The notes under the pieces are model-generated. The model was not told the origin of the DNA. It searched no databases and worked only from the letters and a program-made list of their open reading frames with translations. DNA of 64,000 bases, from contig JAVBRO010000009.1 of assembly GCA_031547885.1 (NCBI GenBank), positions 62,001-126,000 of the forward strand, written 5' to 3'. The position numbers and the translations under genes are program-made. Below, one piece after another: positions 1 to 8,089 of this stretch. Within the stretch, counting starts at the first letter, position 1, and the number at the start of each line of letters is the position of its first letter. This DNA comes from UBA940 sp031547885. Lineage in GTDB: Bacteria > Bacteroidota > Bacteroidia > Bacteroidales > Rikenellaceae.

Positions 1-1116
1 CAGATCCTTGGAGTAGATTATCTTGCCCGGATTGAGGCTCACCGGCTGCGCCACGTTAGCACCCGAAGGCGGAATGTTGGGATCGAGTTCCGACACGCCG
101 TAACCTGCGGGAATGGGCGGCAGGTTGTCCACCCCGTCGTACCACGTCACGTCCACGGCGGGCATATGCCTGCGCCTCGGAAAGCGGAATTTTATCGTCG
201 AGGAGAGCGGGAAGAAAAAGTCGTTGTGTCCGACCAGCTTCTGCGGCTCTACCTCATACGGCAGCCCCAGTTCGAGGAATTCGTGCACCGTGTCGAGTAT
301 ATGCGCGCCCCAGTCGCCCAGCGCCCCCATGCCGAAATCGTACCAGCTGCGCCAGTCGCCCGGATGGTATTTCTTGTTGAAATCGTGCCACATGGCCGTC
401 CCGAGCCACGTGTCCCAGTCCATACCCGCGGGCAGCGGCTCCGCATCGGGAAACTTATATATGTTCTGGTCCCATCCGTGCCAGCGGCGGGCCGAGTTCA
501 TGTGGGCCGTCACCTCGGTAACATCCTTTATGATGCCCGCGTCCATCCATGCCTTGAACTGGAAATAATTGGCTTCGGAGTGTCCCTGATTGCCGACCTG
601 CGTCGCCAACTGCGGATTCCGCAGGGCCATATCCATCATCAGCTGCGCCTCGTTGAAAGTACGCGCCATCGGTTTTTCTACGTAAACGTGCTTGCCAAGC
701 GACAGGGCCAGCATCGTGGCCGGGAAGTGCGAATGGTCGGGAATGGCGACCGCCACAGCGTCTATCTGCGGAGCCATTTCGTCGAACATTTTGCGGAAAT
801 CGCGGTAGCGTTTGGCATTCGGATGGGCGTTCAGCGCCTTCTGGCAGAAGTCGGCGTCGATGTCGACGTCGCACAGCGCCACGATGTCGGCAAGTCCGCT
901 CGCCCCGAACTCCCTCACAAGGTCCCATCCGCGGTTGCCGATGCCTATGCAGGCAAGGCGCACACGGTCGGTAGCGGCAGCGGTGGTTTTTTTCTTTGAT
1001 TGGCCGGCTCCCAACGCCTCAAGTGGTGAAAGGCCGCCCAGCATCACTCCTGCGGCTGCAATACCGGTCGTTTTCAGGAAGTCGCGGCGCGACAACCCTG
1101 TCGTCTTCTTTTCCAT
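1..1116 (-). CDS. Gfo/Idh/MocA-family oxidoreductase, Tat-exported (3' end outside window)
   Basis: Reading from the ATG at 1116 to the window edge gives 372 codons without a stop; the C-terminus is cut off. The N-terminus has a twin-arginine-like signal (GLSRRDFLK, residues 7-15) and a hydrophobic Ala/Gly-rich stretch, as in many secreted Bacteroidales members of this family. A Rossmann nucleotide-binding motif follows (IGIGNRG, about 55-61), then the family hallmark EKPMA (about 125-129) and an Asn/His-rich substrate half with MDWDTWLG and WHDF. Family members use NAD(P) to oxidise or reduce sugars and polyols; the substrate cannot be told here. An A/T-rich gap of 183 bp separates it from rsmA, so it probably has its own promoter. 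Confidence 0.88.
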   Translation of the reverse strand, partial: MEKKTTGLSRRDFLKTTGIAAAGVMLGGLSPLEALGAGQSKKKTTAAATDRVRLACIGIGNRGWDLVREFGASGLADIVALCDVDIDADFCQKALNAHPNAKRYRDFRKMFDEMAPQIDAVAVAIPDHSHFPATMLALSLGKHVYVEKPMARTFNEAQLMMDMALRNPQLATQVGNQGHSEANYFQFKAWMDAGIIKDVTEVTAHMNSARRWHGWDQNIYKFPDAEPLPAGMDWDTWLGTAMWHDFNKKYHPGDWRSWYDFGMGALGDWGAHILDTVHEFLELGLPYEVEPQKLVGHNDFFFPLSSTIKFRFPRRRHMPAVDVTWYDGVDNLPPIPAGYGVSELDPNIPPSGANVAQPVSLNPGKIIYSKDL

Positions 1117-1181
1117 AATCAATTATGTAGGTTTTAGATTTCTCAGAATGACTTTAAAGTTACGTAAAATTTTTCATAACA

Positions 1182-1213
1182 ATAAAAAAAGATGCCCTTA
1201 AGCGGAACATCTT
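1182..1213 (-). terminator. Probable intrinsic terminator after rsmA
   Basis: On the minus strand the arms AAGATG and CATCTT (plus positions 1208-1213 and 1189-1194) frame a GC-containing middle and are followed by a run of seven T. It lies about 90 bp downstream of the rsmA stop. Confidence 0.5.
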
Positions 1214-1299
1214 GTCACAAATCGGGAACAAAAAGTCAAATTCAGACCTTCCTCATAATGGCCGCCGGAATGCCGAACCTTTTACGGGACACTGTGAAT

Positions 1300-2082
1300 C
1301 TATAATCCGCCGCCGGTGTTCCGGCCGACCCAGTTTGTGAGGTCGACGAACTGGGCGACGGATAGTTTTTCGGCGCGGTCGCTGAAAAGCGGGTGTTCCG
1401 CGCCCCCGAAATCGCCGAAAACCGCCCTCAATGAATTTCGCACCATCTTGCGCCTCTGCCCGAAAGCCGCCTTGACAACTTTGACAAACAACGCCTCGTC
1501 GCAGCCGAGCTCCTCCACCGAATTGCGCGCGAGGCGTATGACGGCGCTTTTGACCTTTGGCGGCGGCGAGAAAACGCTCTCGCTGACCGTAAAAAGATAT
1601 TCGATGTCGTACCACGCCTGCAGCAACACGCTCATGATACCGTAGGTGCGGCTGCCCGGTGGTTCGGCGATGCGCTGCGCCACCTCGCGCTGGATCATGC
1701 CCACCGCTTCGGGAACCAGATCGCGGTTCTCCAGTATCTTGAAAAATATCTGCGAGGAGATATTATAAGGGAAGTTGCCGATGATCTTCACGCCATCCGG
1801 GAACTGCCCGCGGAGATCGTAGCGCAGAAAATCGCCCTCGATGAGCCTCGGCGAAAAATCGGGAAAATGTTCACGCATATATGCGATGCTCTCCTTGTCG
1901 ATCTCGATCCCCCATAGCCGGATGTCGTCCCTCTGCAGCAGGAACTGCGTCAGCACGCCCATTCCGCCGCCTATCTCCAGCACGTCGCTACCGCCCGAGA
2001 TCGAATCCGCGATCCGCCGTGCAATATTGAGGTCGGTCAGGAAATGCTGACCGAGTGATTTTTTAGCCCTGACGTTCTCCAT
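1300..2082 (-). CDS. rsmA: 16S rRNA (adenine(1518)-N(6)/adenine(1519)-N(6))-dimethyltransferase
   Basis: RsmA/KsgA dimethylates two adjacent adenines in the 3'-terminal hairpin of 16S rRNA during late 30S assembly, using S-adenosylmethionine. The 260-residue protein has the typical length. Visible motifs are GQHFL (11-15), SAM motif I EIGGGMG (36-42) and the adenine-methylation motif NFPY (103-106, a conservative variant of NLPY). It lies 76 bp downstream of recQ on the same strand, separated by a heptad repeat, so the two may be co-transcribed. Identification is secure. Confidence 0.96.
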   Translation of the reverse strand: MENVRAKKSLGQHFLTDLNIARRIADSISGGSDVLEIGGGMGVLTQFLLQRDDIRLWGIEIDKESIAYMREHFPDFSPRLIEGDFLRYDLRGQFPDGVKIIGNFPYNISSQIFFKILENRDLVPEAVGMIQREVAQRIAEPPGSRTYGIMSVLLQAWYDIEYLFTVSESVFSPPPKVKSAVIRLARNSVEELGCDEALFVKVVKAAFGQRRKMVRNSLRAVFGDFGGAEHPLFSDRAEKLSVAQFVDLTNWVGRNTGGGL

Positions 2083-2117
2083 ATATTAAAATGAATAAAG
2101 CCGATGCGCAGGCATCG

Positions 2118-2158
2118 ACCTTAATTCATGATTTATGATTCATGATTCATGATTAAAC
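2118..2158. repeat. Heptad repeat abutting the recQ stop codon
   Basis: About five tandem 7-nt units of the type ATTCATG/ATTTATG lie immediately after the recQ stop. Positions 2124-2154 are identical, base for base, to 60387-60417 upstream of the ompA-like gene. The 7-nt period places TAA or TGA triplets in all three frames. Confidence 0.75.
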
Positions 2159-4357
2159 TTAGTGTCCCTGTTCGCAGATAAACTTGATGCGGACCAGACG
2201 AATTTCTTCTTCGGTGAAGTCGGAACCGAGTTCCTTTACGGCCTCCTCGATCGAGTCGCTTTCGGCGTCCTCTTTAAAATAGAGGTATATCTCTTCGGCT
2301 TTGTCGTCGTCCATCACCTCGTCGATGTAGTAGCTGATATTTAGCTTGGTACCCGAATAGACAATGCTCTCGATCTCGCCCAGCAGTTCGTCGAAATCGA
2401 GGTCCTTAGCGCGTGCGATGTCGGCGAAATCCATCTTGCGGTCGACGCCCTGGATGATGTATACCTTGTTGGCGCTCTTGTTGGCGACCCCTTTGACTAC
2501 CATATCCTGCGGACGCACGATCTCCTTCTCCTCGACGTAGCGTTTGATGAGTTCGATGAACGGCTGTCCGAATTTTTTGGCCTTGCCCGCACCCACGCCG
2601 CTGATGTTCTGCATCTCCTCGATGGTGATGGGGTAATGCACCGACATATCCTCGAGCGACGGATCCTGGAACACGACGAACGGCGGCAGTCCGTGTTGCT
2701 TCGCCACCTTTTTGGTAAGCTCTTTCAACATCCTGAACAGCTCTTCGTCGGCCGCGCCGCCGCCTTTGCCGGTCGGCTGTGCGGCTCCGTCCTCGTCGTC
2801 CCCTTCCGAATCGTATTCGTGGTCGAGCGTGACTGTCACGGGGAAAGGCTTTTCGATAAAGGCCAGCCCCTTTGCATTGACCGCCAGCAGGCCGTAGTTC
2901 TCAATGTTCTTGTCTATAAGTCCCAGTATCAGTCCCTGGCGGATGACGGCGCCCCAGTAGCGGGCGTCGCGCTCGGCCCCGGCACCGAACTGCTCGATCT
3001 TGTGGTGGCGGTATGACTTGACGAGCGTGGTGGCCTTACCGGTCAGAACGCTTTCGAGGTAATCTATCTTGAACTTGTCGCCGATAGCCTGCAAGGTCTC
3101 CAGCGCAAGTTCCATATCGGCCATGGCGTCGATCTTCGGGCGTGGATTGAGGCAGTTGTCGCAGCTGCCGCAGTTGGCAATCCGGTACTCTTCGCCGAAG
3201 TAGTGCAGCAGCGTCTTGCGTCGGCAGATTGACGATTCGGCATACGAAACCGTCTCCAAAAGAAGCAGCTTGCCTATCTCCTGCTCGGCGATGGGCTTGC
3301 CCTGCATGAATTTTTCGAGTTTCTGTATATCCTTGTAGCTGTAGAACGTGAGGCACTGCCCTTCGCCCCCGTCGCGACCGGCACGCCCGGTCTCCTGATA
3401 GTAACCCTCGAGGCTCTTGGGAATGTCGTAGTGTATCACATAGCGCACGTCGGGCTTGTCGATGCCCATGCCGAAAGCGATGGTGGCGACGATGACGTCG
3501 ACGTTCTCCATCAGGAAATCGTCCTGGTTGCGGGCCCTTGTAGTCGCATCCATCCCGGCATGGTAGGCGTGGGCCTTGATGCCGTTGGCCAGAAGCAGCT
3601 CGGTAAGTTCCTCCACCTTTTTGCGGCTCAGGCAGTATATTATTCCCGACTTCCCTTCGTTGGTCTTTATGTAGCGGATGATCTCCTTCGAGGCGTCGAC
3701 CTTCGCGCGTATCTCGTAATAGAGGTTCGGGCGGTTGAACGACGACTTGAACACGGCGGCGTCCTGCATACCGAGGTTCTTCTGGATATCCATCTGCACC
3801 TTGGGTGTGGCGGTGGCGGTGAGCGCGATTATGGGCGCGTCGCCTATGTCGTTGATGATCGGACGTATGCGGCGGTACTCGGGACGGAAATCATGTCCCC
3901 ACTCCGAGATGCAGTGCGCCTCGTCGATGGCGAAGAAGGATATTTTGATCTTCCGAAGGAACGAGACGTTGTCCTCCTTGGTGAGCGACTCGGGGGCGAA
4001 GTACAGGAGTTTGGTCTTCCCGGCCAGAACGTCGTCGCGGACCTGCTGGATCGCGCCCTTGTTGAGCGACGAGTTGAGGAAATGAGCCACTCCGTCGGTC
4101 TCGCTGAATGCGCGCATCGAGTCGACCTGGTTTTTCATCAGCGCGATGAGGGGCGAAATGACTATGGCGACCCCCTCCATGATGAGTGCGGGCAGCTGAT
4201 AGCAGAGCGATTTGCCCCCGCCGGTGGGCATCAGCACGAAAGTGTCGCGCCCGTCGAGCACGTTGCGGATCACGGCTTCCTGGTTTCCCTTGAAAGATGT
4301 GAAGCCGAAGTATTCCTTCAGCCTGTCGTAGAGCATTGTATCCGGTTGTGCTTTCAC
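2159..4357 (-). CDS. recQ: ATP-dependent DNA helicase RecQ
   Basis: A 3'-to-5' superfamily 2 helicase acting in recombination and fork repair. In order: Walker A GGGKS (46-50), DEAH box (145-148) followed by the RecQ aromatic-rich loop (HCISEWGHDFRPEY), the second helicase half with the arginine-finger region (QETGRAGRDG), the RQC zinc ligands (CRRK...CGSCDNC), a winged helix and an HRDC domain (about 530-620). At 732 residues it is longer than E. coli RecQ (about 610), with an acidic C-terminal extension that is common in Bacteroidota. A second Met at residue 8 is a possible start. A TAAATTTG -7 box lies 14 bp upstream. Confidence 0.96.
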   Translation of the reverse strand: MKAQPDTMLYDRLKEYFGFTSFKGNQEAVIRNVLDGRDTFVLMPTGGGKSLCYQLPALIMEGVAIVISPLIALMKNQVDSMRAFSETDGVAHFLNSSLNKGAIQQVRDDVLAGKTKLLYFAPESLTKEDNVSFLRKIKISFFAIDEAHCISEWGHDFRPEYRRIRPIINDIGDAPIIALTATATPKVQMDIQKNLGMQDAAVFKSSFNRPNLYYEIRAKVDASKEIIRYIKTNEGKSGIIYCLSRKKVEELTELLLANGIKAHAYHAGMDATTRARNQDDFLMENVDVIVATIAFGMGIDKPDVRYVIHYDIPKSLEGYYQETGRAGRDGGEGQCLTFYSYKDIQKLEKFMQGKPIAEQEIGKLLLLETVSYAESSICRRKTLLHYFGEEYRIANCGSCDNCLNPRPKIDAMADMELALETLQAIGDKFKIDYLESVLTGKATTLVKSYRHHKIEQFGAGAERDARYWGAVIRQGLILGLIDKNIENYGLLAVNAKGLAFIEKPFPVTVTLDHEYDSEGDDEDGAAQPTGKGGGAADEELFRMLKELTKKVAKQHGLPPFVVFQDPSLEDMSVHYPITIEEMQNISGVGAGKAKKFGQPFIELIKRYVEEKEIVRPQDMVVKGVANKSANKVYIIQGVDRKMDFADIARAKDLDFDELLGEIESIVYSGTKLNISYYIDEVMDDDKAEEIYLYFKEDAESDSIEEAVKELGSDFTEEEIRLVRIKFICEQGH

Positions 4358-4370
4358 TGCTGTTTTTCCT

Positions 4371-4378
4371 CAAATTTA
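4371..4378 (-). promoter_or_regulatory. Candidate -7 box for recQ
   Basis: TAAATTTG on the minus strand matches the Bacteroidota TAnnTTTG consensus. No convincing -33 TTTG is seen at the right distance, and the leader would be very short. The divergent lptB gene has a separate TATCTTTA at 4460-4467. Confidence 0.3.
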
Positions 4379-4489
4379 CATTTAGCAGAATTAAAGATAA
4401 ACATAATTTCCAAATTTCCCTATTTTTACGGAAAATTATCGTTTTCTCCCGGCTTGCACTATCTTTACGGAAAATATAAATAAAAACGA

Positions 4490-5227
4490 ATGAGACTTTA
4501 CACGGTTGATCTTGTAAAACAGTACAAAACACGTACTGTGGTGGATCACGTTTCGGTAGATGTAAACCAGGGCGAGATCGTGGGTCTGCTCGGGCCGAAC
4601 GGCGCCGGCAAGACCACCACTTTCTATATGGTCGTGGGGCTTGTCAAACCCAACCAGGGGACTATTTTCCTGGAGAACGACGAAGGGGTTTCCACCGAGA
4701 TCACCCATCTGCCGGTCTACAAGCGAGCGCAGATGGGCGTGGGTTACCTTGCGCAGGAAGCGTCGGTTTTCCGCCGCCTGAGCGTCGAGGACAACATCAA
4801 GGCTGTTCTGGAGATGACGGAATTCACCCGTCAGTACCAGAAGGAGAGGCTCGAGTCGCTCATATCCGAATTCGGCCTGCAGAAGGTGCGCAAGAGCAAG
4901 GGTATCCAGCTGTCGGGGGGCGAACGCCGCCGCTGCGAGATCGCGCGCGCGGTCGCCATAAATCCGGCGTTCATCCTTTTGGACGAACCATTCGCGGGGG
5001 TCGACCCGATCGCGGTGGAGGATATCCAGACCATTGTACGCAGCCTGAAGGACCGCAATATCGGTGTCATCATCACCGACCACAACGTCCACGAGACGCT
5101 AAAGATCACCGACCGCACCTATCTGCTGTTCGAGGGCAAGATCCTGAAAGCGGGTACGGCCGAAGAACTTGCAAACGACGAACGTGTGCGCGAGGTTTAC
5201 TTAGGAAAAGACTTTGAACTGCGTTAA
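4490..5227 (+). CDS. lptB: LPS export ABC transporter ATP-binding protein LptB
   Basis: LptB is the cytoplasmic ATPase that drives extraction of lipopolysaccharide from the inner membrane by LptFG. The 245-residue protein has Walker A GPNGAGKTT (35-43), the signature LSGGERRR (about 141-148), Walker B FILLDEPFAGVDP, and the H-loop in ITDHNV. It carries the LptB-type helical segment (SVEDNIKAVLEM). It diverges from recQ and precedes aroA by 24 bp; the sequence just after its stop contains a short TGATTCA heptad trace. Length and motifs fit LptB well. Confidence 0.94.
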   Translation: MRLYTVDLVKQYKTRTVVDHVSVDVNQGEIVGLLGPNGAGKTTTFYMVVGLVKPNQGTIFLENDEGVSTEITHLPVYKRAQMGVGYLAQEASVFRRLSVEDNIKAVLEMTEFTRQYQKERLESLISEFGLQKVRKSKGIQLSGGERRRCEIARAVAINPAFILLDEPFAGVDPIAVEDIQTIVRSLKDRNIGVIITDHNVHETLKITDRTYLLFEGKILKAGTAEELANDERVREVYLGKDFELR

Positions 5228-5251
5228 TCATGATTCATTATTTAAAAAACG

Positions 5252-6502
5252 ATGGATAAAACAGTAACCGGCGGGACAGTAGAAGGCGATATAGTCCCTC
5301 CGAGTTCCAAAAGTTACGCCCAGCGGGCGATCGCCGCGGCGCTCCTGGCCCCGGGGGAATCGACCCTCCACAACGTCGAAATGTGCGACGACACCGCGGC
5401 CGCCATCGGGGTGGTTCAGGTGTTGGGCGCAGCCGTCCGCCGGCTCGACGACACCACCTACGCCATCCGCGGAGGACTGAACCCTGTTTCTGACATTCTC
5501 GACATCGGCGAATCGGGCCTCTCTACGCGCCTTTTTACACCCATTGCATCGCTCTGCGCCGGCCCCATCACCATCGACGGCCACAACAGCATCCTGCGCC
5601 GCCCGATGACCATGATGACCGATCCGCTGCGGCAGTTGGGCGTTAAAGTGAAAGACAACAAGGGATTTCTGCCCATAACAGTCCGCGGACCCATGCGCGG
5701 CGGCGAGGTGCGGCTCGACGGATCGGTCTCGTCGCAGTTCCTGACGGGCCTTCTGATGTCTCTCCCGCTCGCCAGGCACGGCACCACGATATACGTCGAC
5801 GGGCTGAGAAGTTTTCCCTATATCGATATGACCATCGACACGATGGACAAGTTCGGCATCGACATCGACCACCGCGACTACGAGGAGTTCTACGTTCCCG
5901 GCGGACAACAGTATACCCCTGCGGATTTCATCATGGAAGGTGACTGGAGCGCGGCATCGTGCCTTCTGGTGGCAGGAGCGGTTGCCGGAAGCGTCACCCT
6001 GCACAATCTGCACACCGTTTCGCTGCAGGCCGACACCGCCATTATCGACGCTCTTTCCCGCGCCGGCGCCCGTATCGAGGAGACCGAAGACTGTGTCACT
6101 GTCTGCCGCCGCGAACTGCACGCTTTCGAGTTCGTTGCCGACGACTGCCCCGACCTTTTCCCTGCGCTTGTCGCGCTGGCCGCCAACTGCGAAGGCACTT
6201 CTGTCATAACGGGGACAGGCCGTCTCGCACACAAGGAGAGCGACCGCGCCGAGGCCCTGCGCAGCGAGTACGGCAAACTGGGCATCGAGGTCGATATTGA
6301 AGAGGAAAATATAATGCGTGTCACCGGAAGCCGGATAAGCGGAGGCTCGGTAGAAAGTCATGGCGACCACCGCATAGCCATGTCGCTCGCCGTTGCGGCG
6401 CTCAATGCATCGTCGCCCGTCACGATCCGCGGCGCCGAATGCGTCTCGAAATCATACGCCGGTTTCTGGCACGACTTCGATAAATTACGAATTACGAATT
6501 AA
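5252..6502 (+). CDS. aroA: 3-phosphoshikimate 1-carboxyvinyltransferase (EPSP synthase)
   Basis: Catalyses transfer of enolpyruvyl from PEP to shikimate-3-phosphate, the sixth step of the shikimate pathway. The protein has 416 residues. The N-terminal phosphate-binding segment PPSSKSYAQRA is at 16-26, and the late active-site segments GDHRIAMS and LAHKESDR are present. The usual LGNAGT motif is replaced by IGESGLSTR (85-93), which I associate with Bacteroidota enzymes. The last codons (ITN then stop) are formed by a heptad repeat, ATTACGA units at 6479-6513. aroC lies about 100 bp downstream, so the two genes are probably in one unit. Confidence 0.94.
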   Translation: MDKTVTGGTVEGDIVPPSSKSYAQRAIAAALLAPGESTLHNVEMCDDTAAAIGVVQVLGAAVRRLDDTTYAIRGGLNPVSDILDIGESGLSTRLFTPIASLCAGPITIDGHNSILRRPMTMMTDPLRQLGVKVKDNKGFLPITVRGPMRGGEVRLDGSVSSQFLTGLLMSLPLARHGTTIYVDGLRSFPYIDMTIDTMDKFGIDIDHRDYEEFYVPGGQQYTPADFIMEGDWSAASCLLVAGAVAGSVTLHNLHTVSLQADTAIIDALSRAGARIEETEDCVTVCRRELHAFEFVADDCPDLFPALVALAANCEGTSVITGTGRLAHKESDRAEALRSEYGKLGIEVDIEEENIMRVTGSRISGGSVESHGDHRIAMSLAVAALNASSPVTIRGAECVSKSYAGFWHDFDKLRITN

Positions 6503-6513
6503 AAATTACGAAG
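6479..6513. repeat. Heptad repeat overlapping the aroA 3' end
   Basis: Tandem ATTACGA/ATTAAAA units run through the last codons of aroA and past the stop, so the protein's C-terminus and stop codon come from repeat sequence. Confidence 0.6.
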
Positions 6514-6540
6514 CCGGAACGCCGGCGGCGGTTTATAAAA

Positions 6541-6590
6541 TGTCATCCCGACAGAAGAACGCAGTTCTGACGAGGGATCTACCTTATAAT
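6541..6590. repeat. Half copy of a TGTCAT-ended intergenic repeat
   Basis: Begins TGTCATCCCGACAGAAG and continues to GAGGGATCTACCTTATA. It matches one arm (reverse complement) of the full element at 7986-8073 and resembles 36325-36422. It ends about 14 bp before the aroC ATG. Confidence 0.65.
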
Positions 6591-6603
6591 ATCAATCTAT
6601 CGG

Positions 6604-7593
6604 ATGAACAGTTTTGGACGGAATTTCAGGATAACAATTTTCGGGGAATCGCACGGCGGGGCTTTAGGAGTCGTTATGGACGGCGTTCCGGCGGGAATTC
6701 CGCTGGCCGCGGCCGACTTCGAACCAGATCTCGCACGCCGCCGCCCCGGGGCAAAAGGTACAACCCCGCGCTGCGAAGCCGATATTCCCGAGATCGTTTC
6801 GGGCGTTTTCGAGGGGCATACTACGGGCGCGCCGCTGACGGTGTTTTTCCGCAACGAGGATATCCGCTCGAAGGATTACTCGAAACTTGTCGAACATCCG
6901 CGCCCGTCGCATGCCGACCTTACGGCGTCGCAGAAATTCGGCGGTGGCAACGGCCACAGCGGATATAACGACTACCGTGGCGGCGGACATTTTTCCGGCC
7001 GTGTGACACTCGGATTGGTCGCCGCCGGAGTGATCGCGAAAAAGATATTGGCCGAGGTAAAAATCTCTGCAGAAATAATCGAAATAGGCGGTTCACGCGA
7101 CCGGACGATGTTCGACGCTATAATTTCCGAAGCCGTGGCCGAGATGGATTCCGTAGGCGGGATCGTCGAATGCCGCGCGACCGGAGTCCCTGTGGGATTC
7201 GGCGAACCGTTCTTCGATTCGGTCGAGAGCGTGGTCAGCCACCTGATGTTCTCGATCCCCGGGGTGAAGGGCGTTGAGTTCGGACGCGGTTTCGACGCGG
7301 CAAAATTGCGCGGGTCCGAGAATAACGACATGATCGTCGATGTGCGCGGAACCACCGCGACCAACAACGCGGGGGGGATCAACGGCGGCATTACCAACGG
7401 CAACGAACTCGTGGTGCGCATCGCCGTCAAACCCACCGCCAGCATCTCTAGGCCACAGGATACGTTTAATTTCGCGACGGGAAAAATTGAAACCCTCGTT
7501 ATCGGTGGTCGCCACGACGCCTGCATCGCACTGCGCGTTCCGGTGATCGCCGAAGCCGCCGTCGCAATAGCTTTAGCAGATTTCAGCCTATGA
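6604..7593 (+). CDS. aroC: Chorismate synthase
   Basis: FMN-dependent enzyme converting EPSP to chorismate, the last shikimate step. It begins MNSFGRNFRITIFGESHGG, with the family signature GESHG. HSGYNDYRGGGHFSGR and the TNNAGGINGGITNG glycine-rich region also match. At 329 residues it is somewhat shorter than the usual 350-390, the difference being at the C-terminus, while the active-site blocks are intact. It overlaps the next gene by 4 bp (ATGA), implying translational coupling. Confidence 0.95.
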   Translation: MNSFGRNFRITIFGESHGGALGVVMDGVPAGIPLAAADFEPDLARRRPGAKGTTPRCEADIPEIVSGVFEGHTTGAPLTVFFRNEDIRSKDYSKLVEHPRPSHADLTASQKFGGGNGHSGYNDYRGGGHFSGRVTLGLVAAGVIAKKILAEVKISAEIIEIGGSRDRTMFDAIISEAVAEMDSVGGIVECRATGVPVGFGEPFFDSVESVVSHLMFSIPGVKGVEFGRGFDAAKLRGSENNDMIVDVRGTTATNNAGGINGGITNGNELVVRIAVKPTASISRPQDTFNFATGKIETLVIGGRHDACIALRVPVIAEAAVAIALADFSL

Positions 7594-7964
7594 ACGTCTT
7601 TGGAAATATAGTCTGGGTGATATTCGGCGGCCTTTTCGTGGCGCTGGGATACTTTATCGCAGGCATCGTGCTCTGCATAACCATCATCGGGATACCTTTC
7701 GCCTACCAGGCTTTCAAGATAGGTGTGTTCGCATTCCTGCCTTTTGGACGGACCACCATCGTCGACCGTGGAGGAAGCGGCTGCCTCTACGTACTGATGA
7801 ATATCCTGTGGGTGTTCACGTTCGGCCTGTGCCTGGCGCTTATGCATCTGGCTTTCGGCCTGGTGCTGTGCGTCACGATAATAGGCATACCTCTCGGACT
7901 TCAGCATTTCAAGCTGATGGCCGTGGCGTTCACCCCTTTCGGCCGCGACGTGGTGCAGTGTTGA
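7590..7964 (+). CDS. YccF domain-containing inner-membrane protein
   Basis: A 124-residue, very hydrophobic protein with two copies of the YccF-type unit: a glycine/aromatic-rich membrane hairpin ending ITIIGIPFAYQAFKIG, then VTIIGIPLGLQHFKL. About four membrane segments are predicted by eye. YccF proteins are inner-membrane proteins of unknown function. Its ATG overlaps the aroC stop, but there is no obvious functional tie to aromatic amino acid synthesis. Confidence 0.85.
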   Translation: MNVFGNIVWVIFGGLFVALGYFIAGIVLCITIIGIPFAYQAFKIGVFAFLPFGRTTIVDRGGSGCLYVLMNILWVFTFGLCLALMHLAFGLVLCVTIIGIPLGLQHFKLMAVAFTPFGRDVVQC

Positions 7965-7985
7965 TTGCCCGCCGTGAATAAATGA

Positions 7986-8073
7986 TGTCATTCCGAAGCG
8001 AAGCGAGGAATCTACCTTGTATTTATAAGCGGTAGATCCCTCGTCAGAATTTCATTCTTCTGTCGGGATGACA
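7986..8073. repeat. Palindromic intergenic repeat with TGTCAT/ATGACA ends
   Basis: 88 bp between the convergent yccF-like and pepD genes. The ends are inverted (TGTCAT...ATGACA), and the arms contain GAGGAATCTACC and GGTAGATCCCTC around a short A/T-rich centre. It is related to 6541-6590 and 36325-36422. Confidence 0.75.
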
Positions 8074-8089
8074 GATCAGCGCCCATCCA

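Noticed and set aside
5228..6370. 380-codon open frame antisense to aroA
   Set aside because: Shadow of aroA; no motif and no start context.
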